Source: Phycisphaerales bacterium (lineage in GTDB: Bacteria > Planctomycetota > Phycisphaerae > Tepidisphaerales > Tepidisphaeraceae). Taken from it: DNA of 64,000 nt. Shown here in pieces: positions 55,335 through 64,000 of this stretch. The number at the start of each line of letters is the position of its first letter. The stretch's first letter is position 1. Under the pieces are notes generated by a model, which was not told where the DNA came from, ran no database searches, and saw only the letters and a list, made by a program, of their open reading frames with translations. The position numbers were made by a program, and so were the translations under genes. The stretch lies in the NCBI GenBank assembly GCA_020853095.1, contig JADYZN010000039.1, forward strand, positions 62,001 to 126,000. Reading direction: 5' to 3'.

Positions 55335-56801
55335 CTATTGCGTCGGTTCATGGAAAAACGCACTGGCGGGGATGGGGTGTTCCTGTTTGGTGGCCAGCGT
55401 GATCCAGGCCAGTTTGATTTTGGCCGTGCCGGTCCCATCCCAGAATTCGACGGTGATCGGGTGAAATCCTTCGGGCAGGTTGACCGTGGCCGCCTGTCCT
55501 TTGCGGGCATGGGTCAGATCGGGTGCGTCGATCAGCAGTTGATCGTTCAGCCAGAGTCGAGCACCGGTGTTGGCGATCAGCACCAGCGTATGTTTGCCTG
55601 CGGCCGCAGGATGCAGCAGGCCGGTCCAGCGGATTGAAAAATGGTCTTTGGAGACCTGCGGATCGGGGGATTGGTTGCCAAAATCAAAGTCGATCTGCGC
55701 ATCGATGCGGGTTTTTAGGCATTGGCCGAATCCTTCATCGGCAAAAATCTCGGCGATCAGCCCCGGCCGCAGGCCGCGCTGGCGAACATCCTCGGCATCC
55801 ATCTCGGCCAGCCGTTTTTCGACCAGTGAAAGGCTGAACCCCGACAGCCCCGCATGGGATTTGCGATACCACCCGGCCGCGTGAAGACGAAAGTTCCGTC
55901 GAATCAGCCACGGATCGGCCGGGGCCAGATCCCACCAGCCATGTCCCACCCGCATCTGTTCCGCCGCATCGGTTGGATTGGCAAGCTCCGCCTCGGCCGC
56001 CGACCGGCCGGCGACATCCGAACCACCGGCCAGCAACGGCAATCCACGCTGCCAGTCCCCTTTGACCGCGCATAAAAAAAGCCCCGCCTCCGAACGCCCG
56101 GCTGGATCGTCGCTCCCATGGGCCAGCCGCACCAGCAGCGGCTGGACCCGCTGATGCTGGTTTCGTAAAAAAATCAGCTCCTTTTGCCGATCCTGAATCT
56201 CCTTCACCAACGATGGATTTTTGCTTCGCTGGGCCGCCGATTCGGCCATCGACGCCAATTCCACCGCATCATCGTATTGATCCTCCATGATCGCCAGATC
56301 GACGCTGCGCAACGCTCCCCTGGCCAGCGCATCCAACCCCGCCCCCTGCGCGACGACCTGGGCCACGCGCAACATCGCCCGCCGCAACGCCAGCCGCGAG
56401 ACGTCAAATTGATCCGCCAGGGTCTCGATCGCCCGCCACGCCGTTGGAAGATCGGCCACGCCGGCCGACAAACCGGCCGATTCCCGCAGCAACACAAACC
56501 GACCCGCCGGATCATCGCGCGTCTGCAATCCCAAATTCAACAATTTGCGACCCAGCGCCTTTCGCCCCCCGGCCGACCGATCCGCATACTCGGCCGCGAA
56601 AACCTGCTGAATCAACCGAAGCGATTTGTCCTGATCCGATGAATTTGGAACCGGCAGTCGAATGGATGAATTGACCGCCACAGGCCGACTGGATGATTGA
56701 GTCGTCGTCGCCGACCGGCTGGTCGCCTTTGGCAGACCCGCCCCCACGGCCGTGCCGCCCAGGAACAGCAACACGATGGCCAGCCTCAATCGCGACGGCA
56801 C
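55335..56801 (-). CDS. Secreted PA14-domain protein
   Basis: About 488 residues. A GTG at 56,801 with GGAGG four bases before it is a better start than the TTG at 56,816. A signal peptide (LAIVLLFLGGTAVGAG) is followed by a helical region of about 300 residues rich in Ala, Arg and Leu. The last 140 residues form a PA14-like beta barrel: FSIRWTGLLHPAAAGKHTL, ARLWLNDQLLID and ITVEFWDGTGTAKIKLAW. PA14 domains often bind carbohydrate. Its neighbours are a sugar regulator and xylose isomerase. Confidence 0.82.
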   Translation of the reverse strand: MPSRLRLAIVLLFLGGTAVGAGLPKATSRSATTTQSSSRPVAVNSSIRLPVPNSSDQDKSLRLIQQVFAAEYADRSAGGRKALGRKLLNLGLQTRDDPAGRFVLLRESAGLSAGVADLPTAWRAIETLADQFDVSRLALRRAMLRVAQVVAQGAGLDALARGALRSVDLAIMEDQYDDAVELASMAESAAQRSKNPSLVKEIQDRQKELIFLRNQHQRVQPLLVRLAHGSDDPAGRSEAGLFLCAVKGDWQRGLPLLAGGSDVAGRSAAEAELANPTDAAEQMRVGHGWWDLAPADPWLIRRNFRLHAAGWYRKSHAGLSGFSLSLVEKRLAEMDAEDVRQRGLRPGLIAEIFADEGFGQCLKTRIDAQIDFDFGNQSPDPQVSKDHFSIRWTGLLHPAAAGKHTLVLIANTGARLWLNDQLLIDAPDLTHARKGQAATVNLPEGFHPITVEFWDGTGTAKIKLAWITLATKQEHPIPASAFFHEPTQ

Positions 56802-56873
56802 GGTGCCTCCGTGCAATGATCCTATTCAACAAATGGACATGCAGGCAATGAAATTGACCTGCCGCGACAGGGC

Positions 56874-58040
56874 CTACCGCACGCCCAGCAGAACCTCGTT
56901 GGTCAACTGGTCCAGCTTTTCGTAGAGCAGGGGGGCATTGGCCAGTTTGTGGCGGTTCAAGGGTTCGGCCAGCAGTTTTTTGGCGTTGGCGGCGGAGAAT
57001 TTCCGGGTCAGTTTCGACAGGCCGGCATCTTCCACGTTGATCTGCTTCAACAACGACTGGATCTGTTTGTCGGCATTCCAGCGGCGGGCTTTTTCACGCA
57101 GGATCATGTAATTGCGCATGCTGCCGGCGGCGAAGTTTTTGACGTCCGCGGTGTTGGACTGGCGATAGGCGTGCGAATCAAAATGCCGTGGGCCGTTGTA
57201 GCCGTAATCTTCCAGCAGCTTGACCAGGAAAAAGGCGGATTTGAAATTGACCGAGGCGAACCGGAAATCCTGATCATACCGGCCCATCTCCTGATCGTTC
57301 AGATCAACGTGGAACAGCTTCTTTTGTTCCAGCGCCTGGGCAACGTGATGGACGAAATTCAGTCCCGCCATCGTCTCGTGGGCGAATTCCGGGTTGACGC
57401 CGCACATGTCCGGATGGTCCAGCGTCGGGATCAGCGCCAGGTACGAACCGGTCACCGCGAAATACATGTGCCCGCGCGGCTCGTTGGGTTTGGCTTCAAA
57501 AGCGAAGCGATAGCCGTATCGCTGTTTAAGGCTGTATTCGCACAGAAAGTTGATCGCCTCGCGGAATCGTTTGATCGCCTCGATCGGATCCTTGGTGGCA
57601 TCCGACTCGGCTCCTTCGCGGCCGCCCCAGAAGACGTAGATTTTCGCCCCGCATTCTGCCCCCAGGTCCATCGCGCGCATGGTCTTTTGAATGGCATAGG
57701 CGCGGATGCGGGCATTGTTGCTGGTGAACGCGCCATCCTTGAAGACCGGTTCGGAAAAGAGATTGGTTGTCGCCATCGGGTTGACCAGGCCGTTGGCCCG
57801 CATCGCCCTTTTGAAGTCGCGCACGATCCGGTCGCGCTCGGCGGGGGTGGCGTCGATGGGAACCAGATCGTTGTCGTGAAAATTCACGCCGTACGCCCCG
57901 ACCTCTCCCAGCAGATTGCACGCCTCCACCGGCGAAATCGCCTCCCGCACCGGCCCGCCAAACGGGTCGCGGCCGATGTTCCCCACCGTCCACAGGCCAA
58001 AGGTGAATTTCATTTTCGGATCGGGTTGATAATCGGCCAT
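56874..58040 (-). CDS. xylA: Xylose isomerase (class I)
   Basis: The 388-residue length and sequence match the short (class I, actinobacterial-type) xylose isomerase that interconverts D-xylose and D-xylulose. Catalytic His55 and Asp58 lie in [11 protein letters not shown]. The metal and lysine region reads [12 protein letters not shown], and HVDLNDQ supplies further metal ligands. The start has GAGGTG before it. No xylulokinase lies next to it. Confidence 0.96.
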   Translation of the reverse strand: MADYQPDPKMKFTFGLWTVGNIGRDPFGGPVREAISPVEACNLLGEVGAYGVNFHDNDLVPIDATPAERDRIVRDFKRAMRANGLVNPMATTNLFSEPVFKDGAFTSNNARIRAYAIQKTMRAMDLGAECGAKIYVFWGGREGAESDATKDPIEAIKRFREAINFLCEYSLKQRYGYRFAFEAKPNEPRGHMYFAVTGSYLALIPTLDHPDMCGVNPEFAHETMAGLNFVHHVAQALEQKKLFHVDLNDQEMGRYDQDFRFASVNFKSAFFLVKLLEDYGYNGPRHFDSHAYRQSNTADVKNFAAGSMRNYMILREKARRWNADKQIQSLLKQINVEDAGLSKLTRKFSAANAKKLLAEPLNRHKLANAPLLYEKLDQLTNEVLLGVR

Positions 58041-58188
58041 CGTGCCACCTCTTCGCTTGAAAAATGTCCATCAATGCAAACGATTGCATCTTCGCAACAA
58101 AATGTTGCGCAAGTGTGCCCGAAACAAACCGGTGAATCAAGCGTGAAGAACAGTATGACACAGGTTCCCAGGCACGGAAAAATAACCT

Positions 58189-58216
58189 TTGCCGGCCGGA
58201 ATCGGAGTGCTATATT
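58189..58216 (+). promoter_or_regulatory. Candidate promoter of rpoN
   Basis: TTGCCG at 58,189-58,194, a 16-base spacer and TATATT at 58,211-58,216 lie in the 235-base divergent gap between xylA and rpoN, 60 bases before the rpoN start. I see nothing else gene-like in that gap. Confidence 0.45.
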
Positions 58217-58275
58217 GAGGTGTGTAGCAAAGTTTGTGCCCGAAATGGGCGATGAATTGTAAGTAGGGAATTATT

Positions 58276-59793
58276 ATGCAGTTAACGCAATCAACGATGA
58301 TGCGCCAGGAGATGCGGCAGCTCCTGACGCCTCGGATGATTCAGAGCATGGAGATACTCCAGTTGCCGCTGTTGGCATTGGAGGAGCGGATCGAGCAGGA
58401 ATTGCAGAACAATCCGGTTCTGGAATTGAAAGAGGGGGACACGGACCCTGGGCCGGCCATCACGGAGGATGCCCCGCCGACGGCCGAAGATCGCTCCGAG
58501 GGGGAGCAGGCGCTGGTGGTGCGGGAGGATTCCGGCGGGGCGGAGGATTTTGAACGGCTTTCGCGGATCGCGGACTATTTGGAGAACGAGGAATTTCACA
58601 CCAACACCGGGCCGGGCTTCCGGAGCAGCTCATCCTACGATGGGGAGCGCGACAAGAAGCTGGATGCGATGAACAACACCGCCGCCCGTGGAATCACCTT
58701 GCAGGAACATCTGCTGGGCCAATGGTCGTTTGTGGAATGTTCGCCCAAGATTCGCCAGGCGGGACAGGCGATCATCGCCTCCATCGAGGATGATGGATAT
58801 CTGCGGACGAACCTGGAAACCCTTCAGCGGGAATCAAAAAACCCGCTGGCGATGGAGGATTTGCACAAGGCTTTGGCGCTGGTGCAAACGCTGGAGCCGG
58901 CCGGGGTGGGGGCGCGAACGCCCAGGGAATGTCTGTTGTTGCAACTGGACGCCATCGAGGCGGATGATGAAGCGGCGAAAGGGCATGATTTTGACCTGGA
59001 ACGCAAGCTGATCAACGATCATCTCAAAGACCTTGAGATGAATCGTTACCCATTGATCTGCAAGAAGTTAGGGCGAGACATCGAAGATATCAAAGCGGCC
59101 GTCAAACGGCTGAGCCGGCTGCATCCTCATCCGGGCAAGCAGATCGGCGGAGAGGATGCCCCGGCGATTCATCCGGATGCGGTGATTTATCTGGATGAAC
59201 AGACCGACCGGTACGAAATCGAGATGGCCAATGATTCGGTGCCGAGCCTGTTCATCAGCGGCATGTATCGCAAGATGATCAAGGATCGGTCGGTTGACAA
59301 AAAAACGCGGGAATTTCTCACCAACAACGTCCGCAACGCGCGCTGGCTGATCGAGTCGATCGAACAGCGAAAAAGCACGATTATGCGGGTGATTCGCGTG
59401 GTGGTGGACGCCCAGCGCGAGTTTTTTGACAAAGGACCGGAATTTCTCAAGCCGCTGCCGATGATCCAGGTGGCCGACCAGTTGGGGATTCACGTGGCCA
59501 CCGTGTCGCGTGCGGTGAGCGAAAAGTGGATTCAGACGCCGCGCGGGGTCTTTCCGCTGCGAAAATTCTTCTCCGGTGGGACGACCAACGACGATGGGGA
59601 AGATATGTCCTGGGATGCGGTCAAGGAGAAATTAAGGGTGGTGATCGACCAGGAGGACCGGAAAAATCCGTTGAATGACGATGAGATCGTCGCCAGGATG
59701 AAGGATCAGGGGATCGAGCTGGCCCGCCGGACCGTGGCTAAATATCGAAAAATCCTTAATATTCCAACCGCCCGTCAAAGACGGGAATATTGA
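58276..59793 (+). CDS. rpoN: RNA polymerase sigma-54 factor
   Basis: The 505-residue protein has the Gln/Leu-rich activator-contact region I (MRQLLTPRMIQSMEILQLPL), an acidic region II, the core-binding domain, the HTH segment around GIHVATVSRAVSEKWIQTP and the C-terminal RpoN box ARRTVAKYRK. Sigma-54 directs transcription from -24/-12 promoters with enhancer-binding ATPases, none of which is in the window. An AGGGA ribosome site precedes the ATG. Confidence 0.97.
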   Translation: MQLTQSTMMRQEMRQLLTPRMIQSMEILQLPLLALEERIEQELQNNPVLELKEGDTDPGPAITEDAPPTAEDRSEGEQALVVREDSGGAEDFERLSRIADYLENEEFHTNTGPGFRSSSSYDGERDKKLDAMNNTAARGITLQEHLLGQWSFVECSPKIRQAGQAIIASIEDDGYLRTNLETLQRESKNPLAMEDLHKALALVQTLEPAGVGARTPRECLLLQLDAIEADDEAAKGHDFDLERKLINDHLKDLEMNRYPLICKKLGRDIEDIKAAVKRLSRLHPHPGKQIGGEDAPAIHPDAVIYLDEQTDRYEIEMANDSVPSLFISGMYRKMIKDRSVDKKTREFLTNNVRNARWLIESIEQRKSTIMRVIRVVVDAQREFFDKGPEFLKPLPMIQVADQLGIHVATVSRAVSEKWIQTPRGVFPLRKFFSGGTTNDDGEDMSWDAVKEKLRVVIDQEDRKNPLNDDEIVARMKDQGIELARRTVAKYRKILNIPTARQRREY

Positions 59794-59881
59794 GTCTTCG
59801 GAAGATATAATGCGTTGTCCGCACCTGGTGCGGGCTTGATTGGAATTGGTTCGCACGGGTTGCGGACCCTACGGAGTTGTC

Positions 59882-60883
59882 ATGGCAGTGAATGTTGCGA
59901 TTGTCGGCGCCACCGGGGCGGTGGGGCAGGAATTTCTGACCGTTCTGGCGGAGCGGAATTTTCCCATTTCGAGCATCAAGATGCTGGCCAGCGCCCGCAG
60001 CGCGGGCAAGACGGTGCAGTTTGCCGGAAAATCGTACGGGGTCGAGGAACTGACCAAGGACAGTTTCAAGGGCGTTCAGATCGCGTTTTTTTCCGCAGGT
60101 GGTTCGATTTCCAAGGAATTCGCCCCCGCGGCGGTGGCGGCCGGCGCGGTGGTGGTGGACAACACCAGCGCGTTTCGCATGAAAGAGGGCGTGCCGCTGG
60201 TGGTGCCGGAGGTGAATCCGGAACAGATTCACAAGCACAACGGCCTGATTGCCAACCCGAACTGTTCGACGATCATCATGAACGTGCCGGTGTGGCCATT
60301 GCACAAGGCCAACCGGATCAAGCGGATTGTCGTCAGCACCTACCAGGCCGTCAGCGGGGCGGGGGCGTGGGGGTTGTACGAGCTGGATGCGCAGATCAAA
60401 TCGTACGCGGCGGGCGAGCCGATCCAGAAGGAGAAGTTCCCGCACCAGATCGTCGGCAACATCTTCAGCCACAACTCCAAGGTGGCCGAGAACGGCTACA
60501 ACGAGGAAGAGATCAAGATGGTGCAGGAGACGCGCAAGATCTTTTCCGATGCGCGGATCATGGTGACGGCGACCTGCGTGCGCGTGCCGGTGCCGCGGGC
60601 GCATTGCGAGTCGATCAACCTGGAATTTGAACGGCCGATCACGCCGCAGCAGGTTCGGGACATTCTGGCCAAAGCGCCGGGGGTGCGGATCGTGGACGAT
60701 CCGGCCGCCAACCATTTTCCGATGCCGCTGGAGGCCAGTGGGCAGGACAACGTGCTGGTGGGACGAATCCGCCAGGACATCAGCCGCGAAGATGGCCGGG
60801 GAATCGACCTGTTCGTCGCCGGCGATCAAATCCGCAAAGGCGCCGCGACCAACGCGGTGCAGATCGCCGAAAGGTTGATCTGA
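59882..60883 (+). CDS. asd: Aspartate-semialdehyde dehydrogenase
   Basis: A 333-residue enzyme of the bacterial Asd family. The N-terminal NADP-binding motif is GATGAVGQEF and the catalytic Cys128 lies in ANPNCSTIIMN. It reduces aspartyl phosphate to aspartate semialdehyde for lysine/diaminopimelate, threonine and methionine synthesis. The ATG at 59,882 begins the conserved strand VNVAIVGATG; a frame from 59,840 adds a non-conserved leader. It is 88 bases after rpoN, with a TATAAT at 59,806 that may be part of its own promoter. Confidence 0.96.
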   Translation: MAVNVAIVGATGAVGQEFLTVLAERNFPISSIKMLASARSAGKTVQFAGKSYGVEELTKDSFKGVQIAFFSAGGSISKEFAPAAVAAGAVVVDNTSAFRMKEGVPLVVPEVNPEQIHKHNGLIANPNCSTIIMNVPVWPLHKANRIKRIVVSTYQAVSGAGAWGLYELDAQIKSYAAGEPIQKEKFPHQIVGNIFSHNSKVAENGYNEEEIKMVQETRKIFSDARIMVTATCVRVPVPRAHCESINLEFERPITPQQVRDILAKAPGVRIVDDPAANHFPMPLEASGQDNVLVGRIRQDISREDGRGIDLFVAGDQIRKGAATNAVQIAERLI

Positions 60884-60925
60884 TCGAAAACCGGCGGCCG
60901 TTCGGATTTGTGATTCGGGATTGTT

Positions 60926-60947
60926 AGAGCCTATCCGGATAGGCTCT
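60926..60947. terminator. Perfect 22-base palindrome between convergent asd and fic
   Basis: AGAGCCTATCC at 60,926-60,936 is followed immediately by its reverse complement GGATAGGCTCT. It lies between the 3' ends of two convergent genes, overlaps the first base of the fic stop codon, and probably acts in both directions. It has no spacer loop and only short T tracts. Confidence 0.6.
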
Positions 60948-62020
60948 TAATCGCCATCGGATAACCGCACAAGCCGCCAGTGAGCGCCTCGGCCATGTCC
61001 CATCACTTTCACCCGCCCCCTGCTTTTCAGTTCGGCCAGCACCTTCTTCAGAAGTTGAAGACTGGCCGATGGGACTTGAGCCTTGATGTCTGCCAACGTG
61101 AACGGCCCGACTTGTCGATGGATGGCCTGGCGGGCAAGGTCGGTCTTGGCGCCGTGCGATGATGCGCGCTCGACCGTTTCGGCAAATTCTACATATGCGC
61201 GGCGTAGAATCGTCAGGAAATAATTCCACCAGGGAGCGATCTGGTTGCGTCCCTCGGCCCAATGACGCGAACACTCGCCCAGAACCCGGTAATACTCCTC
61301 CCTGTTTTCTTCCACCAGACGTTCAAGGCTGACGAAGCGGCTGACGATCATGTCCTGTTGTTGGAGCAGCAGGGTCGTCAGCAGCCGCGAGACCCGACCA
61401 TTGCCATCCCGGAATGGATGGATACATAAAAAGTCAAACACGAAGGTCGCCGCAAGCAATAACGGCGGGATGGTTCGACTCTCGACCATCTGATTGTATG
61501 TTTCGCACAAACGCCGCACGGCATCCGGGGATTGCGCGGCCGAGACAGGACGAAAACGAACGATGCGGCCGACTCCGGGTCGCAGTTCGATGATTTCGTT
61601 GTCCTTGGATTTGAATCGGCCCGCATCGCCCGACATGCCCTCCTGGGCCATCGAATGCAGATGAAGAATGGTTCGCGGGTCGATGTGGACGGGCAACTTG
61701 CGCGTGAAGATCCAATTCAACGCCCGACGATATCCCGCAACCTCCTCTTCAGGTCGGTCTTTGGGAATGGCTTTGCCCAGGACAAGCGGCCGCAGTCGCT
61801 CCGGGGCGACCGTGATGCCTTCGATCCGGTTGGAGGATTCCGCACTCTGGATCATGGCCCGTTCACGTAATGCGGTGAGTGTTTCCGGTTTGTGGTGGAT
61901 CCAAAGGCCCTGTTTACCACGATACTCCATGCATTCGGTCAACAACCACACGGTGGACAAGGGGATGACGTTGGAGAAGACGTCCGTGCGAAGCGTCAGC
62001 ACTGGGATATGCCTGGCCAT
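60947..62020 (-). CDS. Fic-family protein (AMP-transferase type) with C-terminal winged helix
   Basis: The 357-residue protein has the complete Fic motif HPFRDGNGR (His201-Arg209). An N-terminal self-inhibitory motif, S63-x3-E67-G68 (SSNRIEG), makes it a class II Fic like Shewanella SoFic. The C-terminal 70 residues look like a winged helix (FTLADIKAQVPSASLQLLKKVL). Fic enzymes usually AMPylate, and when de-repressed deAMPylate, protein hydroxyls; the target is unknown. It stands alone, without a neighbouring toxin or antitoxin gene. Direct repeats lie in its promoter. Confidence 0.94.
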   Translation of the reverse strand: MARHIPVLTLRTDVFSNVIPLSTVWLLTECMEYRGKQGLWIHHKPETLTALRERAMIQSAESSNRIEGITVAPERLRPLVLGKAIPKDRPEEEVAGYRRALNWIFTRKLPVHIDPRTILHLHSMAQEGMSGDAGRFKSKDNEIIELRPGVGRIVRFRPVSAAQSPDAVRRLCETYNQMVESRTIPPLLLAATFVFDFLCIHPFRDGNGRVSRLLTTLLLQQQDMIVSRFVSLERLVEENREEYYRVLGECSRHWAEGRNQIAPWWNYFLTILRRAYVEFAETVERASSHGAKTDLARQAIHRQVGPFTLADIKAQVPSASLQLLKKVLAELKSRGRVKVMGHGRGAHWRLVRLSDGD

Positions 62021-62030
62021 TGGTAGCTTA

Positions 62031-62064
62031 ATAATAGCCTATTAGAACGAAAGTAGCCAATTAG
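62031..62064 (-). promoter_or_regulatory. Candidate fic promoter with paired direct repeats
   Basis: TAGCCTATTAG (62,035-62,045) and TAGCCAATTAG (62,054-62,064) differ at one base and are 19 bases apart, about two helix turns. On the - strand a TATTAT at 62,036-62,031 could be the -10, with a weak TGGCTA -35 inside the second repeat. The repeats would sit where a repressor blocks RNA polymerase. Confidence 0.45.
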
Positions 62065-62085
62065 CACATCCAACGTGGGAAGGTG

Positions 62086-63069
62086 CTATTCCAACAGCAC
62101 CGTCCAGGCATCCACTGCCGTGGAGAGGGAAAAACGTTCCAGGGCGCGGTGTCGGCCGGCGTGGCCCAGTTTTTCTCGCAGTGGCACATCGTGCGCCAGC
62201 TTGGCGATCCATTCCGGCCAGTCGGCATGGGTTGGGGGGAGATAACCGGTTTGGCCTTCCTGGATGATCTCGGCGTTGGCGCCGATGGGGGAGGCGATGA
62301 CCGGCAGGCCGGCGGCCATGTACTGGATGATTTTGAATCCGCATTTTCCAAGGGTCCAGGGGTCGTGCGGGGTGGGGGCGATGCCGATGTCGCCGCGGAG
62401 CAGGTCCGTGCGTTCGGTGGCTTGAGACCAGGGAATCTGTTCGATGGGGAGCATGGAACTGGAGAGGGTGCGGTCGGCGATGATCGTCAATCCCAATCCG
62501 CGAACCATTCCGGCCGCCTTTTCCAATGCGGGCAGAGCCTCCGCCAGATAGGGCAACGTGGAGGCAGAGCCGATCCAGACCAGCCGGAGCGACGTGGATG
62601 GTTTGTGGATTTTTTGTGGATAAGTCGAAACATCCACCACGGTGGGCAAAATGGTGCATGGCAAATCCGGCCGGATTGGTCGGAACTGATCGGCCAGATA
62701 TTGGTTGCCGGCGACCAGATGATCAAGAATTTTCGCGGTCGCGGCAAAACCCCGGCGGGTACGCAGTCGCGAAATCAATCCCACGGGGCGGTTGTGGAAC
62801 ATCAGCGCATCGTCGAGGTCGAGAATGATTTTTCGGCTTGATCGACGAAGGAGGCTGGCTTCGGAGGGGTTGAGAAATTTGCGCTGGATGATGACCGCAT
62901 CGAACCGGCCGGCGGATCGCAGCAACCGGCGACGGGCAATGAGATTTCGCGGCCGGACCTGGACAATCAACTCGATGCCGCGCTGTTGCAGCGGCCCGGT
63001 CAATGCGGCGATGCGCAGGCGATATGAGGCCTGCTGAAGATTGGTCGCCAGCACGAGGATTTGTCTCAT
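62086..63069 (-). CDS. GT4-like glycosyltransferase
   Basis: A protein of about 327 residues starting MRQILVLATNLQQASYRLRI. The C-terminal domain has LRLVWIGSASTLPYL and GKCGFKIIQYMAAGLPVIAS, a recognisable GT-B family in which the first EX7E glutamate is not present. KIILDLDDALMFH is also typical of the group. The frame extends to 63,237 but the extra part lies across the divergent neighbour's start. It and the gene at 63,139 diverge from a 69-base gap. Confidence 0.85.
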   Translation of the reverse strand: MRQILVLATNLQQASYRLRIAALTGPLQQRGIELIVQVRPRNLIARRRLLRSAGRFDAVIIQRKFLNPSEASLLRRSSRKIILDLDDALMFHNRPVGLISRLRTRRGFAATAKILDHLVAGNQYLADQFRPIRPDLPCTILPTVVDVSTYPQKIHKPSTSLRLVWIGSASTLPYLAEALPALEKAAGMVRGLGLTIIADRTLSSSMLPIEQIPWSQATERTDLLRGDIGIAPTPHDPWTLGKCGFKIIQYMAAGLPVIASPIGANAEIIQEGQTGYLPPTHADWPEWIAKLAHDVPLREKLGHAGRHRALERFSLSTAVDAWTVLLE

Positions 63070-63103
63070 CGCGGGCGAATCTTCCGCCGACGGGCCATCC
63101 CAT

Positions 63104-63115
63104 GCAAGTGCTTGC
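63104..63115. promoter_or_regulatory. Short dyad in the divergent glycosyltransferase gap
   Basis: GCAAG-TG-CTTGC is a perfect 5+2+5 inverted repeat near the middle of the 69-base gap between two divergent glycosyltransferase genes. It could be a shared operator; such short dyads also occur by chance. Confidence 0.25.
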
Positions 63116-63138
63116 GACCCGGAGTGTTTCCGTACAAC

Positions 63139-64000
63139 ATGCGCAGCGTGGCGACTCGGCCGGACATTTCGATCTGCATCGTCAACTGGAACGGGCAAAC
63201 GTTGCTGGGGCCGCTGTTGCGCTCGATTCAAGCGCATTCACAGGGGGTGGCGATTCAGACCATCGTGGTGGACAACGCCTCGGCCGATGGTTCGGCAAAG
63301 TTGATTTCGCGTGAATATCCGTGGGTGGAATTGGTGAAAAATGACCACAACGCGGGTTTTTCGGCCGCGAACAACCAGGCGGCGGCCCGTGCGGCGGGTC
63401 GATATCTCCTGTTTTTGAACAACGACACGATCATTCGGCCGGGGGCATTTGCGGCGATGATGGAATTCATGGATGGTCACGGGGATTTTGCAGCGGTTGC
63501 GCCGCGATTGATCGGCGTTGATGGCAGGCCGCAACAGACCGTGCGGAACCTGCCGGCGCTGGGGGCGTTGCTGGATCAGGTTTTGATCGTCAAATGGACC
63601 CGGATGTTTCGGCGACAATACAAGGCGTATCGACTTCGGCAATTTGATCCCGATCGCAGCGCGGTCGTTGAGCAGGTGGCGGCGGCGGCGTTGATGATTC
63701 GTCGCGATGCGTATGAACAGTGCGGGCCGTGGGATGAGAAGTATGAATTTGGGGTGGAGGACGTGGATTTGTGCAGGCGATTGGGGAAATGTGGAAAAAT
63801 TCAATACCTGGCGACGGCCGATATCGACCACCTGGGGCGGATCAGTTCCCGCGCCAACCGGGGATTTGTGTATCGGGCGTACGAATGCGGCTGGGCGCGG
63901 TATCTTCGCAAGCATGAAGGCACATCGGCGGCGCTGAGGTATAAATTGCTGGTGACGGCCGACCTGCCCCTTCGGGTGGTGCTGCTGGCGGGTGCGGCGA
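63139..64000 (+). CDS. GT2-family glycosyltransferase, cut by the window end
   Basis: The frame is open from ATG 63,139 to the window edge (287 codons seen), so the 3' end is missing. Clear GT2 elements: ISICIVNWNGQTLLGPLL, TIVVDNASADGS, a DXD equivalent in FLNNDTIIRPG, and GVEDVDLCRRLGKCG in the catalytic-base region. It is similar in kind to the rhamnosyltransferase-like gene at 19,440. It may belong to a second polysaccharide gene group extending beyond this window. Confidence 0.88.
   Translation, partial: MRSVATRPDISICIVNWNGQTLLGPLLRSIQAHSQGVAIQTIVVDNASADGSAKLISREYPWVELVKNDHNAGFSAANNQAAARAAGRYLLFLNNDTIIRPGAFAAMMEFMDGHGDFAAVAPRLIGVDGRPQQTVRNLPALGALLDQVLIVKWTRMFRRQYKAYRLRQFDPDRSAVVEQVAAAALMIRRDAYEQCGPWDEKYEFGVEDVDLCRRLGKCGKIQYLATADIDHLGRISSRANRGFVYRAYECGWARYLRKHEGTSAALRYKLLVTADLPLRVVLLAGAA

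Noticed and set aside
59758-59791. Hairpin with CCCGTC-AAA-GACGGG at the end of rpoN
   Set aside because: It lies within the final codons of rpoN, where coding constraint explains the sequence, and it has no T-run, so I do not call it a terminator.

Overview
The window looks like chromosome from a planctomycete, probably of the Phycisphaerae type. The grounds are high GC, a PEP-CTERM protein, a pseudopilin-like secreted protein with an H-X9-DG motif, large exported proteins with proline-rich linkers and VWA or squalene-cyclase-like domains, and an alternative complex III. This placement is inference from gene content; there is no rRNA in the window. I found no tRNA, CRISPR array, insertion sequence or prophage gene.

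Region 1 (about 1-26,050, + strand). A large coiled-coil membrane protein, possibly Wzz-like, and an EF-G-like GTPase precede a surface-polysaccharide locus. The locus holds at least twelve glycosyltransferases (GT4 and GT2 types, plus one ArnT-like polyprenyl-sugar enzyme), a Wzm/Wzt-type ABC exporter, a Wzy/O-antigen-ligase-like protein, a hexapeptide acetyltransferase and an asparagine synthase. Many of these genes overlap by 4 or 8 bases, so they are probably one transcript with translational coupling. One glycosyltransferase appears to use a CTG start codon.

Region 2 (26,060-41,889). A membrane-anchored thioredoxin faces an Rrf2 regulator with three cysteines. Then comes a continuous respiratory operon: diheme cytochrome c (NarC-like), narG, narH, narJ, narI, followed by actABCDEF of alternative complex III. 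The narI and actA genes overlap by 4 bases, so the nitrate reductase and the quinol:cytochrome c oxidoreductase are probably made together. No terminal oxidase gene follows.

Region 3 (41,930-58,040, - strand). A beta-propeller protein and a set of three exported proteins of unknown role come first: a VWA/cyclase-fold protein, a transglutaminase-like protein and a CsgG-like lipoprotein. The first and third end in the same kind of zinc ribbon. Then follow a D-2-hydroxyacid dehydrogenase, a secreted unknown protein, a pseudopilin-like protein, a PEP-CTERM protein, a GntR/LacI-type regulator, a PA14 protein and xylose isomerase, which together suggest sugar use.

Region 4 (58,276-64,000). rpoN (sigma-54) and asd are on the + strand. 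A Fic protein with a self-inhibitory motif is on the - strand. Divergent GT4 and GT2 glycosyltransferase genes follow, and the last is cut by the window end.

The strongest candidates for new biology are the fused nar-ACIII operon, the ActB subunit that keeps a four-cysteine cluster motif in its molybdoenzyme-like half, and the exported zinc-ribbon trio.
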